DNA from: Sphingobium lactosutens DS20
Lineage (GTDB): Bacteria > Pseudomonadota > Alphaproteobacteria > Sphingomonadales > Sphingomonadaceae
DNA length: 64,000 nucleotides
Direction: 5' to 3'
NCBI RefSeq assembly: GCF_000445105.1
Contig: NZ_ATDP01000081.1
Location: 1-64,000, forward strand
The notes below the pieces were generated by a model. That model worked only from the letters and a program-made list of their open reading frames with translations, did no database searches and was not told where the DNA came from. A program made the translations under genes and the position numbers. Below, piece after piece: positions 9,005-15,887 of this stretch (its first letter is position 1; every line of letters begins with the position of its first letter).

Positions 9005-9033
9005 AATACGCGTATTGAGGTAGCGCTCTATTT
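9005..9033. promoter_or_regulatory. Candidate MarR operator upstream of emrA
   Basis: The 12-bp palindrome AATACGCGTATT (9005-9016) overlaps TATTGAGGTAGCGCTCTATTT (9013-9033). The second part matches 9792-9812 in 16 of 21 positions. It lies 55 bp before the emrA start, where a repressor could block the promoter. The assignment to MarR is inferred from its recurrence at the marR promoter. Confidence 0.5.
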
Positions 9034-9217
9034 GGACGCGAAGCCGGTGGGAGAGGCCGATGCGACGCACCAACGCAGCGATTATGGGCTTCGAGTAGGC
9101 GAACGGGCCGACGCTGGAGCGTCCGATCCACGGATCGACTTTACAGGACAAGCCCTGCCTGGAACTCTCTCGCGGTCATTGGCGTCAAGCCGCATGGTCG
9201 CTCGCGAATCTCGCAGC

Positions 9218-9712
9218 TCAATTGGGCCCGTGTAGGGCAGGCGGACTCCCCGCGTCGCTGCGGCTGCCCACGATGCGCTGCACCTCGATCATGTTCCAAT
9301 AGAAGGGGCGGACCTCCGCCATCAACCCATCCTCGAACCACCAGCACTCCGCGACCGGCATCGTCCACGGATTGCCGTCGCCGTCGGTGCCGTGGAGGTC
9401 GATCAGACCGATCACGCGATGCGGTCCGTCAGCGACGATTTCATGCACAGTGATGCTGCTGGTCCCAAGCGCGGCGAAACCCCGCCCTCCAACCGCAGTC
9501 GCTTCTTCGCCGATCCAGGTGCCGGCGGCAGGATGACCCGGCGCTTGCATCAAGCGATAGTCGGGTCGGCGCGTCGCCGCGAGGCCAGCGAAGTCCCCGT
9601 TGTTAACGCATTCATAAATCCAACGAACATGATCGCGATTACGCTGCGTCACATCCAACTCCTCCTGAGTCGGCAAATACGCGGCAGAGGCGGTCTGGAC
9701 TGTGCTCATCAT
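9218..9712 (-). CDS. SnoaL-like / NTF2-fold protein
   Basis: A 164-residue protein with the pattern of the SnoaL-like polyketide-cyclase fold: an N-terminal helix pair (RNRDHVRWIYECVNNGDF), then strands with WWFEDGLMAEVRPFYW near the C-terminus, the region that usually closes the cone-shaped pocket. The ATG at 9712 follows AGGAG; an upstream in-frame TTG has no such site. It is divergent from marR and in the same orientation as the efflux operon, from which it is separated by 267 bp holding one operator-like motif. Such proteins may act on small ring compounds, but no substrate is evident. Confidence 0.75.
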   Translation of the reverse strand: MMSTVQTASAAYLPTQEELDVTQRNRDHVRWIYECVNNGDFAGLAATRRPDYRLMQAPGHPAAGTWIGEEATAVGGRGFAALGTSSITVHEIVADGPHRVIGLIDLHGTDGDGNPWTMPVAECWWFEDGLMAEVRPFYWNMIEVQRIVGSRSDAGSPPALHGPN

Positions 9713-9775
9713 CTGCTCCTGAATGCGACTGCGCCTTCCTGCGGTGCGTAAACTTCGCAAACAGGCGCTTGAGAA

Positions 9776-9812
9776 ATAGCGCTATCCCGCTTATTGAGGC
9801 TACGCGCTATTT
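9776..9812. promoter_or_regulatory. Candidate MarR operator between the SnoaL gene and marR
   Basis: The palindrome ATAGCGCTAT (9776-9785) is followed by TATTGAGGCTACGCGCTATTT (9792-9812), a near copy of the emrA upstream site. It sits in the 149-bp divergent promoter region, so one site could control both directions. Confidence 0.5.
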
Positions 9813-9840
9813 ATGCCGTCGCGGGAATTGGCGCAACCCC

Positions 9841-9860
9841 ATAAAATGAGGTTACGCGGT
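9841..9860. promoter_or_regulatory. Third copy of the operator-like motif at the marR start
   Basis: AAAATGAGGTTACGCGGT at 9843-9860 repeats the ATTGAGGYTACGCG core of the two other sites and ends 1 base before the marR ATG at 9862. A protein bound there would block marR translation initiation or early transcription, which fits autoregulation. Confidence 0.4.
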
Positions 9861-9861
9861 A

Positions 9862-10308
9862 ATGAAGTCCGTTGATACGGTTGCTACCGAATTTGGAGAG
9901 GTCGGGCGGAGGCTTCACCGTTTCCTCGATAACCGCATGGCGAAACAGGGCGCTTCGTTGGCTCAAACCAAGTTGCTGTGCTTTCTGGAAAAGGCCGAAG
10001 AGGACGCCTGTGCGACCGACATTGCCGAATATTACGGCCTCGCACCTCGCACTGTGACGCAGGCGCTCGACCTGCTTGAGCGCGACGGACTGGTTCGGCG
10101 CCGGCCCGATCCGGCGGATCGCAGGGTGAAGCTGGTCACGATCACCCATGCCGGACGCGATGCCATGCAGACCACCGAACCGATGCGACTCGCGCTGCTG
10201 GAGCAGGTTTTCGGCGCGCTCGATCAGGAGCGGATGAGCGACTTCACACAAGCGCTCGAACTCTTGTCCAAGGCCCTGACAGAGGCCGAACGGATCGAAG
10301 CGAACTGA
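9862..10308 (+). CDS. MarR-family transcriptional regulator
   Basis: A 148-residue winged-helix repressor. The recognition region is at about residues 50-75 (ATDIAEYYGLAPRTVTQALD), followed by the wing VRRRPDPADRRVKLVTIT, which is highly characteristic of MarR. The helices at both ends form the dimer interface. It lies about 900 bp from emrA; EmrAB pumps are often repressed by a linked MarR protein (EmrR). Repeated motifs at its own and the emrA promoters are likely targets. Confidence 0.9.
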   Translation: MKSVDTVATEFGEVGRRLHRFLDNRMAKQGASLAQTKLLCFLEKAEEDACATDIAEYYGLAPRTVTQALDLLERDGLVRRRPDPADRRVKLVTITHAGRDAMQTTEPMRLALLEQVFGALDQERMSDFTQALELLSKALTEAERIEAN

Positions 10309-10385
10309 GGAAACGGTTCCCTGCAAAGCCGGTTCGCGAGGGAGGCACTCCCGCTGGCTGGATCGATCGACATTTGGAGAAGCCC

Positions 10386-10607
10386 ATGCGCGTCGATATT
10401 GTTGTTCCCAACCAGGGCGCGACTGGCCTTGAAGCGGTGCGCGCTGCCGCGCGCTTCGAAGACATGGGCTATCACGGTCTCTGGTTGACCGATCATGTCG
10501 TCGGCATCGATGCACTGGTCGACCATCTCTTCAAATTCGTGACCCACTGGAAAGTGGAGTCTGTGCGAGCGGCCAAAGATTCATGGTATGGATTTATGGC
10601 AGAATGA
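10386..10607 (+). pseudogene. 5' fragment of a luciferase-like monooxygenase gene, interrupted
   Basis: From the ATG at 10386 (GGAG upstream) the first 42 residues read like the start of an LLM-class flavin/F420-dependent oxidoreductase: VDIVVPNQG, then FEDMGYHGLWLTDHVVG. At 10512 the sequence enters a 58-bp inverted repeat and the frame ends at 10607 with unrelated residues. The rest of the roughly 280-350-residue enzyme is missing and does not resume after the second repeat copy at 11913. The fragment follows marR by 77 bp on the same strand. Confidence 0.65.
10512..10569 (+). repeat. 58-bp perfect inverted repeat, left copy
   Basis: Begins GCACTGGTCGACCATCTCTT and is the exact reverse complement of 11856-11913. 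Both copies have an open frame in the same sense of the repeat (read inward from the left, and on the minus strand on the right) that encodes DHLFKFVTHWKVESVR, so the repeat may derive from a coding sequence. Confidence 0.9.
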
Positions 10608-10716
10608 CAAAATAGGGCTCGTCAGATTGGCAGATCGACCCGCTTTAACATTGCTCGTTTGCAGCCATCGCTATCAAATGGCAAATGCCGATTTGCTTAG
10701 ATCACTGGGGACTAAA

Positions 10717-11586
10717 ATGCACTGGGGCGACAGGGTAAAATCAAAGGTGGAAGAGGTTGGGCCGCTGGTGCTCGGGATCGACCCGCCAGCGGATCGCGTC
10801 CCCAAGCTGCTCCTGTCCGAACCAGACCGATTCCTTGAAGGCTACACCACCGTGCTCCTTGAAGGTGCGGCGGGAAAAATTGGGTTCGTGAAGTTCCAGT
10901 CAGCCCATTTCGAAGCATTTGGCAGTGTTGGCATAGCCAGCTTGGCGCGATGTATCGCCCTCGCTCGCGAACGAGGGTTTGCTATCATCCTGGATGCAAA
11001 GCGAGGTGACATCGGTTCGACTGCGGAGGCTTATGCGCACGCCTATCTTACGCCAAATGGCTCGGATCTTGAAGTAGACTGCCTAACGGTCAATCCTTTT
11101 CTCGGACCTGAAACGCTCGAGCCGTTCGTCACGCGTGCGCGTGAACACGGCAAGGGTTTGTTCGTTCTGGTCAAGACATCAAATCCCGGATCGGGCTGGA
11201 TGCAAGATCAGATTGTCGATAGCAAATCCATATCTCAACGTGTTGCCGAAACTGTCGCAGCCTGGGCCTGCGAGACGCAGGGTAATAATGGCATTGGCGC
11301 CGTCGGAGCCGTCGTCGGCGCTACCTATCCTAAGCAAGGGCAGCAATTGCGTCTCGCAATGCCCCGTTCAGTTTTTCTGGCCCCAGGCCTCGGGGCGCAG
11401 GGAGGAGACCCGGATACGGTCTCGGCCCTCTCAACTCCAACCGGTCCCGTACTGATATCCGCTTCGCGCGGTATCGGGGCGGTTGATGATCCCGATATGC
11501 CGCTCGACGCTTTTCTCGCGTTGATCCGTCACAGGATTGACGGTTTTCGCGACGATCTTGGCCTGCGGCGAGCAATTTTCTCCTAA
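10717..11586 (+). CDS. pyrF: Orotidine 5'-phosphate decarboxylase, type 2
   Basis: Decarboxylates OMP to UMP, the last step of de novo pyrimidine synthesis. From the ATG at 10717 the protein is 289 residues and begins HWGDRV...GPLVLGIDP, the usual start of the longer (type 2) OMP decarboxylases. The catalytic motif DAKRGDIGSTAEAYA is intact, as are TVNPFLG and the phosphate-binding end region PVLISASRGIGA. The frame stays open upstream to 10588 but shows no family similarity there. Base use appears less GC-rich than its neighbours. It is the only gene inside a pair of 58-bp inverted repeats, so it was probably acquired and may duplicate a chromosomal pyrF. Confidence 0.85.
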   Translation: MHWGDRVKSKVEEVGPLVLGIDPPADRVPKLLLSEPDRFLEGYTTVLLEGAAGKIGFVKFQSAHFEAFGSVGIASLARCIALARERGFAIILDAKRGDIGSTAEAYAHAYLTPNGSDLEVDCLTVNPFLGPETLEPFVTRAREHGKGLFVLVKTSNPGSGWMQDQIVDSKSISQRVAETVAAWACETQGNNGIGAVGAVVGATYPKQGQQLRLAMPRSVFLAPGLGAQGGDPDTVSALSTPTGPVLISASRGIGAVDDPDMPLDAFLALIRHRIDGFRDDLGLRRAIFS

Positions 11587-11978
11587 GTTTGGATGGCGAG
11601 GTAGCCAGCCTCTCGACGGGGCGTCAACCGCGAACCGCCACCGTATCTTGCACCCGCTCCGGCGAAGCTTCCCGAGGAACAGAACGGGGACGTCGACTGC
11701 GTTGCTATCTGGCAGGCCGGGCGATCACAGACTTGTTTGGCCACCCAATCGAAGTCGGTCATGCACCTCAATCCAAGGGTGCGCCGTCGCGAGTGCGGCC
11801 GGTCATCAGATACCATTGTTCAATTTGTCGGTGCACCGATCAGGCGCTCTATCGCCTCGCACAGACTCCACTTTCCAGTGGGTCACGAATTTGAAGAGAT
11901 GGTCGACCAGTGCGTGAATGTTGAGGCGCCTCGCGCTATCAACCTAGACATACCGCGCCCGGAACCTCGTCTTTGGTC
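11587..11978. other. Stretch behind pyrF with no supportable gene
   Basis: It contains the right 58-bp repeat (11856-11913). Short frames occur on both strands, none with a known family or ribosome site. The last 65 bp precede the stop of the convergent SDR gene. Confidence 0.5.
11856..11913 (-). repeat. 58-bp perfect inverted repeat, right copy
   Basis: Exact reverse complement of 10512-10569. On the minus strand an open frame runs from a TAG through the repeat to a TGA near 11804, so the repeat sits within 45 codons of possible relic coding sequence. Confidence 0.9.
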
Positions 11979-12767
11979 TCAGGTCGAAGGACTGAGCTTT
12001 GAATTGTAAGATTGTGCGTTGGATGTGGCGCCGCCATCGATCGACAGCGTCGCCCCGATGATGAACGCCGCCTTGTCGGAGGACAGGAAGATCACCGCCT
12101 CAGCCACTTCTTCCGGCGTACCAAAGCGATGCAGCGGCTGCGGATCCATCAGCACGTCCTGCGCTTCCTTGGGCAGGTCGAGCACCATCGGCGTGGCTAT
12201 CGCCCCAGGCGCGATGGCGTTGATGCGGATCTTCATATTGGCGTATTCGCCCGCGGCTGTCTTGGTCAGCCCGACCACGGCGTGCTTGGCGGCGACATAG
12301 GCCCCGGCATTCGGCGTGCCGACCAGCCCCGCTTCTGATGCGGTGTTGACGATCACGCCGCCGCCGTGCGCTTTCATATGCAGAATAGCGTATTTCATGC
12401 ACAGCCAGACACCTTTCACGTCGATCGCCATGATGCGGTCGAAGTCCCTTTCCTCGATGTCGGCGGTGAAGCCGGTGGCAAGGATGCCGGCGTTGTTGAA
12501 AGCGAAATCAAGCCGTCCGTAGGTTGAAACGACCGTGTCGACGAGTTGCTTGACCTGATCGGCCTTCGACACGTCGGTGGGCAGAAACAAGGCCTCTCCG
12601 CCCGCCGCCTTGATGATGGCCACGGTTTCCTCGCTGTTCGCGCGCGAGGCTTCGATGTCGGCGATGACGACCCTGGCTCCCTCGCGCGCATAAGCCACGG
12701 CGGTTGCACGCCCTATGCCACTCGCCGCGCCGGTGACAAAACCTGCTTTACCGTCAAAGAGTCTCAT
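11979..12767 (-). CDS. Short-chain dehydrogenase/reductase (SDR), classical type
   Basis: NAD(P)-dependent oxidoreductase of 262 residues for an alcohol/ketone pair. All classical SDR motifs are present: TGAASGIG at 12-19, NNAG at 91-94, S144, and YxxxK as Y157-K161, plus the C-terminal LSIDGG end. An acidic residue at the end of strand 2 (VVIADIEA) suggests NAD preference. A 29-bp site 165 bp upstream also occurs in front of the TetR gene 11 kb away, so the two are probably co-regulated. The substrate is not evident. Confidence 0.9.
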   Translation of the reverse strand: MRLFDGKAGFVTGAASGIGRATAVAYAREGARVVIADIEASRANSEETVAIIKAAGGEALFLPTDVSKADQVKQLVDTVVSTYGRLDFAFNNAGILATGFTADIEERDFDRIMAIDVKGVWLCMKYAILHMKAHGGGVIVNTASEAGLVGTPNAGAYVAAKHAVVGLTKTAAGEYANMKIRINAIAPGAIATPMVLDLPKEAQDVLMDPQPLHRFGTPEEVAEAVIFLSSDKAAFIIGATLSIDGGATSNAQSYNSKLSPST

Positions 12768-12931
12768 AATCTTCGTCCTTTCGATGAGAGTCCGCCGTCA
12801 ACCGATACAGTGCCTTGAGACGAGAGGATTTGTTTCGCCGCAAGCATACGGGTCATGTGAAACCGGCTCCGTTCGATCGATGTCGCTCCACGTTTCCCAC
12901 CCTGCGGCATTGACCTGCCAGCATCTCAAGG

Positions 12932-12960
12932 TTAAATCAACACATGATGATTTATGGCAT
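12932..12960 (-). promoter_or_regulatory. 29-bp operator-like site shared with the TetR promoter
   Basis: Read on the minus strand, towards the SDR gene, it begins ATGCCATAAATCATCAT and matches 24182-24210 in 27 of 29 positions. The core has 7-bp arms TAAATCA / TGATTTA around 8 bp. It lies between the divergent SDR gene and the small gene at 12978, 18 bp before the latter's start. Confidence 0.65.
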
Positions 12961-12977
12961 GAATTGGAGTTGCAGGC

Positions 12978-13232
12978 GTGCCGCCGTTCGATCTCACATT
13001 TTCCACGGCTCCGGATGAAGTGCCGGTTATCATGTCTCTTGAGGCCTCGGACGAGGGGCATGCCAGGAAGGTCGCATCGATGGCCATCGCGGAAGCTTTA
13101 GGACGCCCTGGGATGCTCGTGCTCCTTGAACCAAGTGGCTGGTTTACGGCTGGTGTGGGTTTCTGGTCGCGGCGCGGTCACTATGTGCTGAGCGCACATC
13201 CGGCGCCGACTTCAACCGACGCTGGCAAATGA
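12978..13232 (+). CDS. Uncharacterised 84-residue protein
   Basis: GTG start with GGAG eight bases upstream. The protein has no family I recognise; it contains HARKVASMAIAEALGRPGML and then FTAGVGFWSRRGHYVLS. Its stop overlaps the start of the next gene as ATGA, which argues for a real translated pair. Divergent from the SDR gene, with the shared 29-bp operator-like site just before its start. Confidence 0.5.
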   Translation: MPPFDLTFSTAPDEVPVIMSLEASDEGHARKVASMAIAEALGRPGMLVLLEPSGWFTAGVGFWSRRGHYVLSAHPAPTSTDAGK

Positions 13233-13768
13233 ACTGGTTTCCCTTGCTTGATGCCTGCAAGCGCGCGGAATGTGCCTTCGGCAGTCGCTTTGAGGAGTTG
13301 AAGCAGGCGATATTGACGACCTATCGGACCTACGATGCTCATGCTAACGACCGCCTGGATTCAGAATGCGCGCTCTTCATTCTCTGGAGCATCGAGATCG
13401 GCCTGCTCAATGCGCCGACATGGTGGTTCGATCGCCATCGTGCGGAAAGGCGATTTGCTAACCTCCTGCGCCGTGGCCTTCGCGAGCAGGGCGTGGAATT
13501 TGCTGGGCGGAAAATGGAGGAGGTATATCGGGCCCGATTCCGAGATGCGTTACGCACGATCCGGAACATTCATGTCGAATGGGACACAATCGGATATCTC
13601 CAGCCTCCGCTAACGGTGCGCACGACCAAGCTATTCATAAGCTACACGACTGATATTTCTTATCCTCTTTCGTCCGAAGCGCGCGCAGATATGCATCATA
13701 GGCTGCACGCTGTTCTAACTGATGGGTGCCGCGCCTGTGTCCTTTCAATCCTGCCGCCTGCGGAATAG
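13229..13768 (+). CDS. Uncharacterised 179-residue protein
   Basis: Translationally coupled to the 84-residue gene (ATGA overlap). The sequence is rich in charged helices: residues 1-35 and a long basic helix around 65-115 (RHRAERRFANLLRRGLREQG), with several tryptophans. No signal peptide, membrane segment or known motif is visible. It may be a soluble alpha-helical protein that works with its partner; no function can be assigned. Confidence 0.55.
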   Translation: MNWFPLLDACKRAECAFGSRFEELKQAILTTYRTYDAHANDRLDSECALFILWSIEIGLLNAPTWWFDRHRAERRFANLLRRGLREQGVEFAGRKMEEVYRARFRDALRTIRNIHVEWDTIGYLQPPLTVRTTKLFISYTTDISYPLSSEARADMHHRLHAVLTDGCRACVLSILPPAE

Positions 13769-13852
13769 CGCATTCTGTCTAAGGCGTTGATCAATTGCGC
13801 CATCCGCCACTATGGACAGCGAGGTGACTGTCTGCGGCTCTCTTGATAGCCA

Positions 13853-14734
13853 TCAGACGAAATTGGCGCTCCACCCAGTTCTCACAGCCTCCATAAGATC
13901 TTTTGATCTGTATGGATTTTTGGGCCTGTGTCCGATCATGAGAGGAATAGGAGTGGGGCCTCCGACAAGGGGACGTGTCACCACGCCGTTGAGCAGCAGG
14001 CGCGCTGCATATTCCGGCAGGAGTGAGAAGCCGCCCACCGAGAGGATGAGTGACAGGGCGGATGCAATATTGGCCGCAGCATGAACCGCGACAAGAGACA
14101 GATCCTTCTGCTGAGCCCATGCATCAATGGCTGACCGTAAAGCCGGTGCCGACCGTCGGCCAACAGAGACATATATTTCGTCGATCAGGTCGGCGTAGTC
14201 CAATTGCGCTTTTGCAGCGAGAGGGTGGTCCTCCCGGAGGAAGACCATGACGTGATGGTGACCGGCAATCTCGAAATGAATATCGGCCGCATCTTCATCC
14301 TGACGCATGAACGCCATATCAAGATTGCCCGTGCGCAGTTCATCTATGATGCGTGGAGACGACGCGCTCATGACCCGAATATCGGCATCAGCAGAGTAGC
14401 CGTGTGCCAGTTCCATCAGCCGGGGCAATATGGATAGTTCAAGCCCAGGAAGCACACCGAGGCGAAGGATGGCGGGCGTATTTTTAGCTGCCGCCGCTGC
14501 GTCCTCGACCTGTTTGAGAATGCGGCGGCCATGTTCAAGAAAGACCTGGCCAGCATCGGTCAGGACGATGCCACGCGATCGTCGATCGAAGAGCCGGATA
14601 CCAAGCTCATCCTCCAGTTCGAGAAGCTGTCGGCTGAGCGAAGGCTGCGATGTGTGAAGCAGGGACCGCGCCGCCCCGCTCACGCTCCCTGCGTCCGCAA
14701 CGGCCACAAAATACCGGATATGACGAAGCTCCAT
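13853..14734 (-). CDS. LysR-family transcriptional regulator
   Basis: A 293-residue regulator from the ATG at 14734, which has AGGAGG five bases before it; the frame is open further upstream but without support. The N-terminal winged helix is standard: ELRHIRYFVAVADAGSVSGA, then TSQPSLSRQL and LFDRRSRGIVLTDAG. The effector-binding domain follows from about residue 90. It is divergent from the hydroxyacyl-CoA dehydrogenase / CoA-transferase operon, the usual arrangement for a LysR activator of the neighbouring operon. The short palindrome TAGCGCTA at 14758-14765 lies in the shared promoter. Confidence 0.92.
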   Translation of the reverse strand: MELRHIRYFVAVADAGSVSGAARSLLHTSQPSLSRQLLELEDELGIRLFDRRSRGIVLTDAGQVFLEHGRRILKQVEDAAAAAKNTPAILRLGVLPGLELSILPRLMELAHGYSADADIRVMSASSPRIIDELRTGNLDMAFMRQDEDAADIHFEIAGHHHVMVFLREDHPLAAKAQLDYADLIDEIYVSVGRRSAPALRSAIDAWAQQKDLSLVAVHAAANIASALSLILSVGGFSLLPEYAARLLLNGVVTRPLVGGPTPIPLMIGHRPKNPYRSKDLMEAVRTGWSANFV

Positions 14735-14915
14735 CCATGCCTCCTGAGCATGGCTAGTAGCGCTATCAAGTCTTGGTAAGTCTGGCAACCGCGACCTATC
14801 TCCTCCTTGCAATCAAGGCCTGAGCTCGATGGCAAGCAGCCGGGCTCATCGAGAAACAACGCACCGCTTATCGCCTAGTCCCGATGGAGCGGGTGCAATT
14901 TCATGGAGCAGACAG

Positions 14916-15854
14916 GTGAATATACCTCAGAAAATCGGCATTGTTGGATGCGGCGTCATAGGCGCCAGCTGGGCAGCCTATTATCTTGCACGCGGCTTCG
15001 ATGTGGGCGCTACCGATCCTGCTCCCGGCGCCGAACAAAGGTTGCACGAACTTGTCGCCCAGTACTGGCCCGCCCTGGTCAAAATCGGTTTGGCGCCAGG
15101 CGCCTCCATGGATCGTCTGACGTTTGATCCCGATCCTTCCAAAGCGCTTTCGGGCGCCGGTTTCGTACAGGAAAATGGCCCTGAGCGGGTCGACATCAAA
15201 AGGACCCTCCTTGCCGAGATTTCGGCCGCGGTGGCGGATGATGTGATCATCGCCACCTCATCATCAGGCATCCTGATCTCGGAAATCCAGGGCGGCGCAA
15301 GCCATCCCGAACGCGTGGTGCTTGGGCACCCGTTCAATCCGCCGCATCTCATCCCGCTGGTCGAAGTTGTCGGCGGCAAAGACACCACGCCCGAAGTTAT
15401 CGAGCGCACGCTCGCCTTTTACAGGGACATCGGCAAGAAGCCCATCCACATTCGCCGCGAAGTGAAGGGGCATGTGGCCAATCGGCTTCAGGCGGCTCTC
15501 TGGCGCGAAGCCTTCTATCTTGTGGATCAGGGAATTGCTTCGGTTTCCGACGTCGATACGGCGATCGCCCATGGACCGGGCCTGCGCTGGGCACTGCTGG
15601 GGCCGTTCCTCAATCTCCACCTCTCTGGCGGCAGCGGCGGCATCGGACATGTCATCGACCATCTCGGCCCCCCGATCGAATCCTGGTGGCGCGATCTGGG
15701 CGATCTTTCCTTCACCCCGCAAGTAAGGGCGCAGGCCGTTGCAGGCGTGGAAGAGGAATTGAGCGGCCGCGCGCTGGCCGCCCTTCAGGATGAGCGCGAC
15801 GAGGTACTTATCCGGTTGCTCTCGCTCAAGGCTCAAGCCCCCGAACTGCCCTGA
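14916..15854 (+). CDS. 3-hydroxyacyl-CoA / carnitine-type dehydrogenase
   Basis: NAD-dependent 3-hydroxyacyl dehydrogenase of the family that includes L-carnitine dehydrogenase and lambda-crystallin. The GTG at 14916 has GGAG seven bases before it and places the NAD-binding GCGVIG at residues 11-16; the frame is open from 14829 but the extra residues match nothing. The conserved GHPFNPPHLIPLVEVVGG segment carries the catalytic histidine. At 312 residues it equals the usual length without the thioesterase domain found fused in some carnitine dehydrogenases. It is first in an operon with a CoA-transferase and a lipocalin-like gene; a separate thioesterase gene lies 10 kb away. The substrate remains open. 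Confidence 0.82.
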   Translation: MNIPQKIGIVGCGVIGASWAAYYLARGFDVGATDPAPGAEQRLHELVAQYWPALVKIGLAPGASMDRLTFDPDPSKALSGAGFVQENGPERVDIKRTLLAEISAAVADDVIIATSSSGILISEIQGGASHPERVVLGHPFNPPHLIPLVEVVGGKDTTPEVIERTLAFYRDIGKKPIHIRREVKGHVANRLQAALWREAFYLVDQGIASVSDVDTAIAHGPGLRWALLGPFLNLHLSGGSGGIGHVIDHLGPPIESWWRDLGDLSFTPQVRAQAVAGVEEELSGRALAALQDERDEVLIRLLSLKAQAPELP

Positions 15855-15887
15855 ACCAGCAATCAATTTTTGAATAGGAATGATGTG

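Larger units (their letters stand above)
10512..11913. mobile_element. Putative 1.4-kb unit: pyrF gene between 58-bp inverted repeats
   Basis: Two identical 58-bp repeats in opposite orientation bound 1402 bp that contain one recognisable gene, a type 2 pyrF, and no transposase. The left boundary falls within a truncated oxidoreductase gene, consistent with insertion, though the partner sequence to the right is not the other half of that gene. It could be a non-autonomous element with a passenger gene, or the product of recombination between two copies of an older repeat. The repeats do not resemble IS6100, Tn3 or IS21 ends as I know them. Confidence 0.45.
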
